Shown: piece by piece, positions 28,688-39,629 of the stretch
Layout: each line of letters starts with the position of its first letter
How positions within the stretch are numbered: position 1 is the stretch's first letter
NCBI RefSeq assembly: GCF_901000735.1
Contig: NC_081545.1
Location: 1,346,583-1,410,582 of the forward strand
Length of the DNA stretch: 64,000 nt
Source of the DNA: Corylus avellana
Lineage: Eukaryota > Streptophyta > Magnoliopsida > Fagales > Betulaceae
Reading direction: 5' to 3'
The notes under the pieces: generated by a model
Databases searched by the model: none
What the model was told of the DNA's origin: nothing
Seen by the model: only the letters and a program-made list of their open reading frames with translations
Program-made: the position numbers and the translations under genes

Positions 28688-29906
28688 CTTGTACGTAGTA
28701 TTATTCGTCAAATCATAATATTGTTGCCCTTTAATTGTTCAGCGTTAATGTAAAACTCAAGCATATACATTTTCTTTTTATTACATATTTATGTTGATTA
28801 AGGAAATAAAATAATGGATTGCAACGGAAATACTTCCTTAACCTTGCTCCATTTCCTTGAAAAAAAAAAAAAAAAAAAAAAATTCCTTTGCCTTTTTATT
28901 TCTTTTCTTTCCCTTTCCTTCGCCGATTCTTGTGATTTCGTGGCTCATGCATCATGCTTATTTTGCATTCAATAGTTGAGAATTATAGAATTTTAATAAA
29001 GTACATGTTAGATGCTTTTAATGTTATATGATGCGCTTTGATTCGGACTTCAACATTTACAGAGCAAGTGCTAGTTCAAACGAGGAGAAGAATGGATAGA
29101 GCTCACAAGTGTATGTTTCGAACTGAAGTGAAAATAATTTTGTTAAGATCATTCTCAAACTAGGAATAATATCCACGCTTTACCCTGGCAGGTTTAGTAT
29201 AAGTCAACTATAATCATATTAGGTATGTATTTTCATAAGAGTCACTTGATTAATTGATGACTCGATCAACTCTAATTTTCCTATTGAACGTTGTATTAGG
29301 AATATATGTAGTTCTGTTGTATTTGGACTTACATTAATTAAGCTAAACGATAATATTTGAAGCTCATTTTGCATATAATATTGGTAACTAACTTCATTAT
29401 TGACCAACTCATCCATTATTGTTTCTAATTAGTTTGGGAAAAAAGGAAGCAATCCTGGGAAGGCCTGGCCTTCTTCTTTGCCTTTTTTAAGACTCTACCG
29501 GTGCAAAATAAATCTAGCAAGAAGACTAAAAGATAATGAAAAGAGAAAATAAGGCCTTCCCAGTATTGATTTTTGCCCATGAAAACTAATTAGAAACAAT
29601 AATTGATCGATGAGTTGATCAATGCCCCTTCCCTTTTTTTTTTTTTTTTTTGTAAGTGAGTTGATCAATGCTTATGCTGCCACTCGTCAAATCAGAGAGA
29701 GAGAGAGAGAGAGAGATGAATATTAAGCAAAAGCAAATATATAAGCATTCGACTACAAATCTATTAGCATCCCAAGATTTTGTGTCGGTGAAGAGGAGTC
29801 CCATTAGTATATATACTCGACTCCACCCCAACGTTGTTGTCTGTTGGCACACACAAACTCATCTATCGACGGATCAACCACCGCAACGCTAAGCCTCGTG
29901 TACGCC

Positions 29907-30120
29907 ATGGAAACAAGAGGGTTAAGGAAAGCCATCGACTTCACCAACAAAGTGCACAGGCGCTTCCGCCATGAAGAGGGTATTTACAAGTGCTTCTTGG
30001 ATGTCGTGAATATGTATGGACAGGGGCATAAAGGGCGCTCGTGCTCAGGTTGCCGCTCTTTTTGAGAACCATCCGGATTTGCTTGATGAGTTCTTTTCAT
30101 CTTCGCGGTGGAAAGGGTTA
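29907..30120 (+). pseudogene. SIN3-like PAH pseudogene fragment (unit 2)
   Basis: METRGLRKAIDFTNKVHRRF followed by HEEGIYKCFLDVVNMYGQG closely matches the start of the pseudogene at 24538. An internal deletion after the GQG codons (the LLDMK segment is missing) shifts the frame, giving a stop at 30063-30065. Homology continues in another frame to about 30120, then jumps to sequence that in unit 1 lies near 26480. The corepressor part is therefore deleted from this unit. Confidence 0.75.
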
Positions 30121-31160
30121 CGAGAATGTCCGGCTATTTTTAAAGGAACAATTTTTCAGGTAAAGATTATATTATATATCTTATGATGTATATGTTGCCC
30201 CGTTATTTAAAAATTTTAAATGACATGGAACTATATACACCATTAGATATGTAGTAAAACAAAATTTTGATTATAAATTAGCTCTTCTCCATTTCAATCA
30301 AAAACTACCGACAATCGAATTAGATATTTTGCTTTGACTTCATTGAAAATTTTCTTTTTCTTATAGACTTAATTAAAAAAAAAAATTATTCGGTCACCTA
30401 ACCAAAAATAATAATACATATGTAATAATAATAATAATTTATGTTGCTTCTAATAAATTTTACACTAATGCCAGAAATCATATTTTTATCATACGTACAA
30501 TTATCTCGTTATGTTGTTGTAGTCTAGTAATCATTGATTTTTTTTTTTTTTTGTTTTTTCCTTTAACAAAGGCAGATTCAAGAGCTATTTAGACCTTGCA
30601 AACATTAACTTTGTGAGATATATAGAATATTTATGTGGTACGCAGCTTTACTACTTAACTAAAGCACTGACAAAACCGAAAGAATACGCCCCCACCAAAC
30701 CATTTCGTATGTTGATTAAGGAAAGAAAAATAAAGGGCTGCAACGGAAATACTTCCTTAATTAACCTTGCTTCATTTCCTTTAAAAAAAATAAAAAAAAT
30801 TCCTTTGCCTTTTTATTTCTTTTCTTTTCCTTTCCTTTGCCGATCGATTCTTGTGATTTCATGGCTCATGCATCACGCTTGTGTGTGTGTGTGGCCATGA
30901 AGTGGGGATGCGGGGGAATAATTTTTTATGAGCTGAAGGTTGGCGATGCTGGGATAAGGCCTAAGATCTAAAATTTTTTTGTGATTTCATGGCTCATGCA
31001 TCATGTGTGCGGGTGTTAAGTTGCATGAGCTGAAGTTTAAACTTGGATTTTTTTTTTTTTTTTTTTTTGCCGCCAATATATATATATATATCCAAAACCA
31101 ACCTTACCATATAAGAGTAGAAAAGAAGAGAAATTATCAGCGTTGTTGATAAACACACCC
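30121..31160. other. Intergenic DNA, unit 2 to unit 3 junction
   Basis: No gene. It is homologous to about 26480-26940 and to 28780-28960. T-rich tracts and an (AT)n run occur near 31076. The last 50 bp are the leader shared with the fragment at 23445. Confidence 0.6.
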
Positions 31161-31433
31161 ATGGAACGAGATGAACGTAGCGGATTAAGGGAAGCCATGG
31201 ATTTGATGAACATGGTAATAGTCCGTTTCAAGCGCCAGGAGAATGTTGTCAAGCGGTTCATAGCTATTATGGATCTCCATGGTAAGGGACGTACGGACAT
31301 GAATGAGGTTTGTGAAGAGGTGGCTAATCTCTTTGTGGGTCACCAGGACTTGCTCGATCGGTTCTTAAGTATTGTAGAGGATTCTGCTTTGGATGACAAA
31401 AAAGAGGAGACTGCTGCTAAGGCTGACGGGTAA
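31161..31433 (+). CDS. Small single-PAH (SIN3-like) protein, 90 aa, open
   Basis: It starts MERDERSGLREAMDLMNMVI and ends AAKADG. Residues about 8-70 fit a four-helix paired amphipathic helix domain: REAMDLMNMVIVRFKRQEN, VVKRFIAIMDLHGKGRTDMN, EVCEEVANLFVGHQDLLDRF and the LSIV end. In SIN3 proteins the PAH binds short helical repression motifs of transcription factors in the nucleus. The usual domain is about 60-70 residues, so this is a complete PAH with a short charged tail and nothing else. It is the only undamaged member of the three SIN3-related units. It could be a functional micro-protein competing with SIN3, or a fragment that happens to be open. Confidence 0.65.
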   Translation: MERDERSGLREAMDLMNMVIVRFKRQENVVKRFIAIMDLHGKGRTDMNEVCEEVANLFVGHQDLLDRFLSIVEDSALDDKKEETAAKADG

Positions 31434-32944
31434 AGATGCCAACCATAAATCTTTTGCTATTCACACCTAATTTATCATACTCATTTTATGCCGGATGTAA
31501 CAAGGTTTATGTGGTAACACATTTGCTTTTTTAAAGTGGCTGATGTGGAAAACAACTTAAAATAGGCTAAGCATCTGCTAGCGTAAAATGGGCGTAAATA
31601 GTAGCATTAGTACTATTTTTTTTTTTCTTGAAAAAAGAGGGAGAGTTGTGGGAAAATTGTTAGGCCTAAATGAGTTAGTAGACACTTATATGAATGTCAT
31701 ATATATAGTTGGGATGACATGATTGAGAAAATCAACTCTTAATTTTTTTTTTTTACAAGTACGATCCAATCGATATTTTCTACTATCAAATATCATAAAG
31801 TTATATAACAATCGTATGATAGTCTACATTACTCAAATATAAGCTTATTTTGCATTCTATAATAGTTGAAAGTTATAGAATTTTACCAAGTACATGTTAG
31901 ATGCTTTTAAGGTTATATCATGATGTGCTCTGACTTGGACTTCAACACTTACAGAGCAAGTGCTAGCTCAAAGGAGGAGATGAATGGATAGAGCTCACAG
32001 GTGTACGTTTCAAACTAAACTAAAGAAGAATACTGTTACAATCCTCCTCAAACTAGGAATAATATCCATGCTTTACCATTGCATGCTAAGTAGTATAAGT
32101 CAACGATAGTCATATTAGGTTTGTACTTTCATAAGAGCACTTTATTGAGGAATCAACCCTAATTTTCCTAGGGAACACTGTAATACCTTCTTTATTTAAA
32201 GATTGTTATGTTATGAATAAAGGGAAGAGCAATTAATCTAAATGAACCCTGTGTTGTTAGGTTTAGGTTCTCTATAAGAACCGAAATTATCCCATCACAG
32301 ATTTAGGACGTTCCTAACAAATTTCAAGGTGGTTTAGACACTTGGGGAGTGCATGTTTGGCAAATCCTTTTCCACCATTTTCTCTTTGTTATTGTAGCTG
32401 ACGGGGATTGATATGGGGAAAAAACAAAAAAAAACAAAAAAAAGAAAAAAAAGTGAAAAAGTGTTGTGTTGTGATTTTTTTATTTGAATAGTGGTAAAAA
32501 GTTAATGATCAATGTGATATAAAAAATAAAAGAGTGATGAGGTTTTTATGTTGTTTTTTTGAAAAAAGGAAGCGTGAATAGAATTGAGGGAAAGGGAAGG
32601 GGAAAGGGTTGTCAAACGGTGCCTTCATCTTTAGTTACTATTCGCTCATTAGTAGCAATATATAAAGTGCTACTGTATTAGGTATATATGTAGTTCTGTT
32701 GTATTATGACTCCTATTAATTAATTAAGTAAACTTCAATCTTTCAAGCTCATTTTGCATATAGGATTAATTGGTTTGATTGTTTAGAATGAGATTGACCA
32801 CTCTTTGACTTCCTCTAGATTGGCAAAAGCCATAGGAAGTCAAAGAGTGGTCAAACTCATTTTCCTTCGTCAACTATTCTGAAACAATTCATTAATTAGT
32901 CGTAGAAATTAATAATGGCTATATATATATATATATATGTGTGT
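31434..32944. repeat. SIN3-unit 3 downstream region
   Basis: No gene. Sequence from about 31710 to 32190 repeats that at 23560-24100. A-rich (32425-32455) and T-rich tracts are present. Near 32810-32860 the phrase AAGTCAAAGAGTGGTC and its reverse complement form a short inverted pair. Confidence 0.6.
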
Positions 32945-33289
32945 CACTACAAAAAAAAGGGGTTTTCTGACGTGTGCTACAGTGTAATTTTTTTGCCACC
33001 TCAGCAATTTTCTGTCGTGTTATATATAAAACGTCAGAAAAATTTTTCCTGACGTGTGAATAGTAACACGTCAGAAAATTGTGACGTTTTAAATGTTGGA
33101 GCGTCAGAAAAATATTACAAATTTGAAAAATTTAAAAATGATATAATTTCTGACGTTGCAAAATTTGCCACGTCAGAATTTTCTGACGTGGTGGTCTGCC
33201 ACGTCAGAATGCTATATATATATGTATATATATATATATATATAATCAGATATGTATATTTATAAATATAAACTAATATATATATATAT
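32945..33289. mobile_element. CACTA-type terminus with TTCTGACGTG subterminal repeats
   Basis: Starts CACTACAAAAAAAAGGGG, the CACTA signature. It is followed by at least eight direct and inverted copies of CTGACGTG / CACGTCAG within 230 bp, then (AT)n running into the gap. Such clustered subterminal motifs are typical of CACTA (En/Spm) elements. The other end is not identified with certainty. Confidence 0.75.
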
Positions 33290-33389
33290 NNNNNNNNNNN
33301 NNNNNNNNNNNNNNNNNNNNNNNNNNNNNNNNNNNNNNNNNNNNNNNNNNNNNNNNNNNNNNNNNNNNNNNNNNNNNNNNNNNNNNNNN
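33290..33389. other. Assembly gap (100 N)
   Basis: A gap of conventional size, set in AT microsatellite next to CACTA subterminal repeats. Confidence 0.99.
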
Positions 33390-33404
33390 TTCTCTTCCCC
33401 TTCT

Positions 33405-35260
33405 AATAAGGCCAAATTCACTCATCAAATAGGTGTTTAGTTTGAATATTTTCGAATAAAGCAAAGTATATAACTTATACAACAAGTCATTGCCCATGCC
33501 TTGGTGAATGACTTTTAACAAAAAGCTTCTTCACCGAAAGACATCGTATTGCATGTGTTACGATATTGTTCATATAATATTCTTCAATAGTAATAAATGA
33601 AATTTTAAATTATGATAGTCTTTATATTGAAAACGGTCCAATAATTACGATATTGTTCATATAATAACATAATGGATTATGTAAACCAGCCCTTCATGTG
33701 AGAATAGGGTTGCGTATATACATCTGGTGAGTAATTTTAAAAGAGATGTCTGGGGAAAAGCCTCATAAGGTTATAGTTAATTTATTTACATACATGTTAG
33801 GATGCTCTATAAAATGGATTAAACCTTTTTCGTTTTATTACACTACATATCTTTTGGCATTTCAAAGGGAAAAAAGAATGGGAACAAATATTCAAGTTCT
33901 TATTGTAGTATGCACCATCATATGCTTTTCCTCAATTTGTGATGCTACCAATGGAAAAAAGAATGGGACTGCCACCTTTTACAAAGCTCCTTACGTTCGT
34001 GAGTATATATATGCTTGTATATTGTGGGTCTCTAGCCATGGATCCGTGAAGACCCATGGTCAAACTTTGGGTCTCCTCCCACATGTTTTTTTGTTTTGAA
34101 TTTATTTATTTATTTTTTATTTAATACAGGGGTACTATTGTTATTTTCAATCACGTGTATCACACGTAACCCATTTTCTGTCGATTTTAATAAAAAAAAT
34201 TATAATGGAAGGGGTCAAGTAAAAGGGCTAGGTAGTAACAAGAGTTGATCACAACTTTTTAAAATTTTGGGGGACATTGAAAATTGAGTTGTAATTTAGG
34301 AGAATAAATGTAATTTTTCTTATATTTACGCAGAGACTCCCAATATAAAATAGGTATATATACAACTTTGTTTCACACTTACGACACAAAGCCTGGAAAT
34401 CTTATTATTTTGCACTATAAGTTTAATTCAAGTATTAGTTACTTTTTATTACCTCATCAATTCTTCACATATATGAGTGTGTTTAATATGATACTTGTGT
34501 TTCACCTTCTTCTATTAATGTATATGTTGAATTATTTGCTTGATTTGCACTTTGGAAACTGTATATGATTGTATTTCATATTGTAATATCTGTTCTTTTG
34601 TTCTTAATTTCTTTTCAGTTTATAAGGATTCAAGTGTAAAATTTAAAAACCACTAACAACAAAACGTGTGCCTCTGTCAGGCTTGATTTCTAGATATAAA
34701 CTCGATCAAGTTTAAACTGAGTCCTAATTTAAGAATTAAACTCCCAAAGATTAATTTTCAACATCTTTTGCCAGCCTCTACATGTAATGGATATCAAGAT
34801 GATGGCAATTTTATAGCCGCGGCAAGTGATAAAATATGGGAGAATAGGAGAGCATGTGGGAAATATTACACAGTAGAGTGTATTGGTGCCACAAACAAAG
34901 AAGCAAACCCTTGTAAGAAAGATTTGATTTTGGTTCGAATCGTTGATTATTGTCATGGACCAAGATGTGGAACCATCACTCTTTCTGAAGATGCTTTCTC
35001 TGATATTGCTGACCTCAAAGCTGAAAGAGTTAGGGTTGAATATAAAATGTAAGCTAAGCTGAAGCACTCAAAATTAACATTCTAGTACTACGTACGCACT
35101 CAAAGTATATATGAAGACTATCATTCATTATTTGATATTTATGTTTATGATTCGCAGGTTGGGAGCTTGAGGAGGTCTACTAAGGGCAAGTTATGATAAT
35201 AATGAAGATACTTGTATATCTGGAAACACTTTTATTTCCTAAAGGCTACAAATTTGATGA
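33405..35260. repeat. Inverted-duplication arm 2 carrying the intact EG45 gene
   Basis: Reverse complement of about 13661-15460, including upstream sequence, both introns and about 90 bp beyond the gene. Confidence 0.85.
33878..35170 (+). CDS. EG45-like domain / plant natriuretic peptide-like secreted protein (3 exons)
   Basis: Exons 33878-33998, 34775-35048 and 35158-35170 join in frame (121 + 274 + 13 nt, 135 aa) with GT..AG introns. The first splice creates PYV-P-STCNGY and the last gives KMLGA and a TGA. Residues 1-23 form a signal peptide. The mature part is a double-psi beta-barrel domain: NGTATFYKAPYVP, six cysteines (TCNG, RACGK, VECIG, NPCKK, DYCHG, PRCGT), AAASDKIW and LSEDAFSDIADLKAE. 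Known relatives are apoplastic proteins affecting water and ion balance and induced in disease or wounding; they resemble expansin domain 1 without its binding domain. If intron 2 is retained the protein simply stops after YKM. Its duplicate at 13745-15040 is broken. Confidence 0.9.
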
Positions 35261-36539
35261 AACAATATATATGTGATGAAATGAAGGGGGGCTTTTCTTT
35301 CTTTATTTATGTAAGTAAATATGGAATGAGGGTCCTTATCCTTTAGTTATAATATATGCAATTTGTTAGTTTCTCTATAAAAATTGTAGACTGAGATTCC
35401 AACAATACATTTTTACCGCGTGCAGTAGCTTTAATTTGAGGTGTTCATTTAAAGTGAGCAACCCAAAATCTGTTACGTCATTTAGTAGGTGAAACAAAAA
35501 ATTGAGTAATGTTAGAAACTACATTTTTATCTTACAACTATCTTGCAATGCCATGTGATAACAACAACCAACCTTGAGACTCTTATTTAAAATAATAATA
35601 ATAATAAAATCAATGGTCAGTTAGGATTGCCACATTAACATTGTAGGATAGTATGAGATAAAAATGTGATTTATAAAGTTACTCAGAAAATTGCATCTCT
35701 TGCTTTGCTCTTCCACCACATCATGAACACCATCAAGCTCTAATTTTACCACCTTACTCACCATCGTCCCGTCCTGTCCCATAGGTGGCTGAACACTCTC
35801 TTAGCCAATGAGGTGGCCTCCAAGGTGGTTTGGCTGCCTCCAGGGTGGTCTAGCTAGCTTACACGACATGACAATATATATTGAGGGAGGTGGTGGAATA
35901 GGAGCTCGACACTGGTAGAGGTGGTAGTGAAGCATAGGTAGAGGTGGCTGAAAATCAAATAAAAAATAATAAAATAATAAAATAATAATAAAAAAAAAAA
36001 CAAAAAAAACCTTGATAGATGATGTTGTAGATTTTAGACCGTTCATTAAAGTTATTGCATTCGTCCAATACCTATAACTACTAAAGTTAATTATTGCATG
36101 AGATTTTGATCCTAAAACTATTTCTCTTTGTACTTTTACTTTTACTTTTACTCAGTATTTTCTTACTCTTTTCGGTGATTGACTAAATACCCATATATTA
36201 TAGAGGACATGCTTCTTTCAAGAATTGAGCAAGCAGGTTTTCTCTTAATGTAAATGGAATCAATGCTTTTTTTAATATATTTTATTTCCATAAATAACAG
36301 ATCACTGCCCATACGAGGGAACAAATCATTATTTAATTTGAAATTTGATAATTACATCACATGCAGTAGTCCAACGAAAGGTTGAACTATCTAAATCAAA
36401 GGGATAGGAAAATGAGTAAGTTGTATTCCTGTTGGTGTTGGTCTTCCCCTTTTCCTCTGGTTTCTTCCCAATAAGTACTCTTTCATTGCTCTGAAGGGAA
36501 GAGGGGAGAGATACCGTCCCTGCTACGTTGTACGTAGTG
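35171..36539. other. EG45 3' flank and intergenic DNA
   Basis: No further gene. A MITE-like palindrome lies at 35504-35684, and AAT-rich tracts near 35600 and 35960-35990. Confidence 0.6.
35504..35684. mobile_element. Palindromic MITE, family 3
   Basis: About 181 bp with inverted ends GAGTAATGTTAGAAACTACA and (complement) GAGTAACTTTATAAATCACA, followed in both arms by TTTTTATCT and an ACAATG phrase. The ends resemble family 1 (GAGTAAT) but the body differs. Confidence 0.65.
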
Positions 36540-36815
36540 AGACAACCTTAATTGGATTATATGTTTGGTGAATGAATTTAACCAAAAGCCGTTTCATCTA
36601 AAAGCCATCCAAGAAATCCCATATTTTGCGTATTAAGATATTGTTCATATAATGTTTTTTTAAAAAATAATAAATGAAATTTCAAATTATTAGTCTTTAT
36701 CTTGGAGACGGTCCACTGATAATGTTCAACTGAGAAAGTACAATACAACATATGACCATATTACCTAACCTGGCCCGTCATGTGATCAGAATATGGTTGT
36801 ATATACCCTACTAAA
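36540..36815 (+). repeat. Orphan EG45-upstream sequence
   Basis: Homologous to about 33510-33720, the region just upstream of the EG45 gene (TTGTTCATATAATGTTTTTT, GTCTTTATCTTGGAGACGGT, then CATGTGATCAGAATATGG). No EG45 exon follows; it runs straight into RLP 3'-flank sequence at about 36838. It is a junction left by rearrangement. Confidence 0.7.
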
Positions 36816-36837
36816 AAAAATAATAATAGAAAGAAAA

Positions 36838-37235
36838 ATATAAAAGATCCCACCTGTTAAATATATTGTGAATATATTATAGAGCGGAAGAAGGAAAGAG
36901 AGCGGAAGCATAACAATGGACTACATTATATTATTCTTTTCTATTGATATGACATGTTTACATAGCTCTCTATTTATAGAAAGTGAAGAAGTAGTGGACA
37001 AGAAACCCAAAACTAAACCCTAGAATATGTAAGGAAACAAAATAAAGCAAATAATATAAAATATTCTAACACCACCAAAGCATTTGACAAACTAACATCT
37101 TAATGCAACACTAATCTAAAATATACCGAAATATAATGAAAAACGGAAGGAAAACATTACACATAAAAATAAGATTAAACTAAAAAAAGGCCGCTATAAT
37201 AATACATACATTGCTTTGGGAAGGTATCTTGTATA
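36838..37235 (-). pseudogene. RLP 3' untranslated remnant with solo LTR
   Basis: Sequence matching the 3' flank of the minus-strand RLPs (GATCCCACCAAAGCATTT and on to TTGCTTTGGGAAGGTATCTT) is present, but it stops a few bases before the stop-codon region of those genes; no coding part remains. A solo LTR splits the GATCCCACC|AAAGC motif. Confidence 0.75.
36855..37071 (-). mobile_element. Solo LTR, 217 bp, 5-bp TSD CCACC
   Basis: On the plus strand it reads TGTTAAATATATTGTGAA ... ATATTCTAACA. Flanks are CCACC at 36850-36854 and 37072-37076. The uninterrupted motif occurs in other RLP flanks (47230, 55170, 61485). The minus strand has a TATAAATAG box near 36970, which suggests that orientation. 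The ends resemble the LTR at 5474-5789. Confidence 0.9.
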
Positions 37236-37579
37236 TGAAAAACTTTGTAAAAGGTATATTAAAAGTTGATAACTTTTACAATTACATTGGTGTAATATAT
37301 ATACAACTGGACATAAGACATGGCTAACCCTAAAATCAGAATCTACAACAAATCAATTTACTACAAGGAAAAGAAGATCTTCTCATTGGCTAGCTTGGTC
37401 TCCAAGTCTTTCAATAGTTGAAATTCTTTCCTTTAACAAACGATTTTGTCACAGCCAATTGATACTCCCAAACCTACTTTACATGCTGTCATAGGAGGTT
37501 GAGGGATATAGAGAATCTTTCCATATTGAATTTCAGCTTTCTTGTAGTTGTAAGATTGCCTTGTATGCCTATCTGCACT

Positions 37580-37800
37580 CGATCGCGTCAGGCTTGCGCT
37601 CGAGCGCAGATTAACCTGACTCTCAACTTTCTTCTCTGGTACTGCGACCAATCCTGCGATCGATCACACTTGAGCATCAAAACTCTCTGGTACTGCGCTC
37701 GAGACTGTGATTGAGCACAGCACTTGAACTGCAACCTTATCTGGTACTGCGCTCGAGCGCACTTGACATGCACTCGACTTGCGCTCGAGCCTGCTTTGCA
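37580..37800. repeat. Cluster of CTCGAG-centred palindromes
   Basis: TGCGCTCGAGCGCA occurs perfectly at 37595-37608 and 37748-37761, with degenerate versions (CTGCGATCGATCAC, GCGCTCGAGACTGTG) between them, often preceded by CTGGTACTG. A related set is at about 46060-46150. It is probably part of a retrotransposon untranslated region. Confidence 0.7.
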
Positions 37801-38649
37801 TCATACTCTTGCTACATTGCTTCCATCCATCTAGAGTCAGTGGCAGCTTGCTTATAGGTTCTCGGTTCACATTCAGAGACACTAGTATGGTAGAGCAGAA
37901 AGTCTAGGAAGGCTTTGGGTTGTAGGAAGCCTATTCTGGACCTAGTGATCATAGAATGGGTGGGTAGTAAAGGAGGTGATACTGTAGGGATGACATTTGG
38001 TGATCCTATAGGTGGGGCAATGGGATTTTCAGCTGGATTTGGTGTGGAACTAGGAGTGGGGGCTGAACTAGGTGATGAACTAATATTGGAGGGTGAGCTA
38101 GGTGGTGAACTAGGGGGGTGAAACAGGCTCAGAAGGGAAGGTAGCTGCATTAGGATTAGTACTAACAGGCAATGCGCTAGGTAATGAAAAAGGAACAGAG
38201 AGAGAGAAAGGAGCTTCACCTTGAGCATTTATCTTGGATGGAAGGTGTGTAGTAGCTTGATCCTTGGCAGGGAAAGAATCTTCATCAAATATGATATGTC
38301 TAGACAAATAAGCTTTGTTAGTAACAGGATCCAAACACTTATAGCCAGCATAGTTGTATCCTAGGAAAGTGCATGGTTCGAACCTATACTTTAACTTGTG
38401 CAAACCATAAGGTCGAAGAAGTGGATAGTAGAGACAACCAAAAACCCTAAGTTTTTCATAATCAGGTTCTCTAGGATAGAGCTTGAAATAGGACGACTTG
38501 TGATCTAAAGTAGGAGTGGGTAACCTATTAATGATATAGACAGCAGTTAGAAAAGCATCAACCCAGTATTAATTGGATAGGTGAGAGTGAGCTAGAAGTG
38601 TGAGTCCGGTTTCAAGTATGTGTCTCAGTTTGCATTATGCAAGTCCATT

Positions 38650-39255
38650 TTATTGAGACGTATAGAGACACAGTTTTCTATGAAGTATGCCATGATTAGT
38701 GAGAAAGGTTTGAAACTGAGTTGAGGTGTATTCTTCTCCTCCATCTAATTGAATTTGTTTGATTTTAGAGGAGAATTGATTTTCTGCAAGAAGCTTAAAC
38801 TTAACAAAATTCTCAAACACTTTAGATTTGTTATATAGGGGGTAAATCCAGGTGAAACGTGAGTAATCATCAACAAAGATAACATGATATTTATAGCCCC
38901 TAATGGACTGCATTGGAGAGGTCCAAATGTCAGTGTGAATTAGCTCTAGAGGCTGAATAGATACATGAGTAGAAGTAGAAAATGGCTGCTTTTTGCTCTT
39001 GCCTAATTGACAAGATGCACAAGCAGAAGTTTTATTGAAATCAAACTTGGAAATAGGAAGGGATTTACCCTTAACGACACGGTTAACAACATCAAGCGAT
39101 GGATGACCTAACCTAAAATGCCACATTAGAGTGGTGGTTCTTATTCCTATCAAAGCTGTAAAAGTCTTGGTGCCTTTGAGAAGATTCCTTCCTAGCCAAA
39201 GTGGATATAGGCCATTTTCACTCCTCCCCTCCAAGAGTGTTACATGGGTCAGCAA
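38650..39255 (-). pseudogene. Copia integrase fragment
   Basis: A 201-codon open segment. The GAG-pre-integrase zinc region (HFRLGHPSLDVVNRVV then CASCQLGKSKK) is followed by the integrase core with IHTDIW (first Asp), VDDYSRFTWIYP (second Asp is further on in this family alignment) and LDGGEEYTS (the glutamate stretch). The end is lost by frameshift after GILHRKLC. It is transposon-derived and has no host role. Confidence 0.85.
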
Positions 39256-39281
39256 GTCTTTGATAAAATAATGAGAAGAGG

Positions 39282-39629
39282 TTAGGATAAAATAACAAGA
39301 ATTGTCATGGCAAACTTTTGTATAGAAATCAAATTAGTAGAAGCTTGGGGACGATGCAGTATATTTTTTACTTGAAATGAAGAAGTAGGAGAGTGTAAAA
39401 GAGTTAAACCAGTGTTCTCTATTTGTAGACCAGTCCTATTGCCTACTGCCACCTCCTCTGTTTGTTGAAAGGGTTGTTGAATCTGCAGGTTCTCTAGATG
39501 ATTTGTAATGTGGGCATTGGCTCCACTATCCACCAGCCATTGTTGATCTTCATAGGCAGAATTGGTGTGGGCAACCATTGCTACAAGTTGTGTAGATGGG
39601 TTTCTACTTTGAAATGAATAGTCCACCAA
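39282..39629 (-). pseudogene. Copia protease fragment
   Basis: A 115-codon segment with the aspartic protease signature WLVDSGANAHIT and downstream NLISIQKFA, typical of Copia proteases just before GAG-pre-integrase. It is separated from the integrase part by a frameshift near 39270. Confidence 0.85.

Larger units (their letters stand above)
27970..29906. repeat. Intergenic part of SIN3-unit 2
   Basis: No gene. It holds two family-1 MITEs, an (AT)n tract near 28280, and two similar blocks of pyrimidine-rich sequence. From about 28960 to 29440 and again at about 29740-29906 it parallels the sequence before the pseudogene at 24538. A (GA)n run lies at about 29695-29715. Confidence 0.65.
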
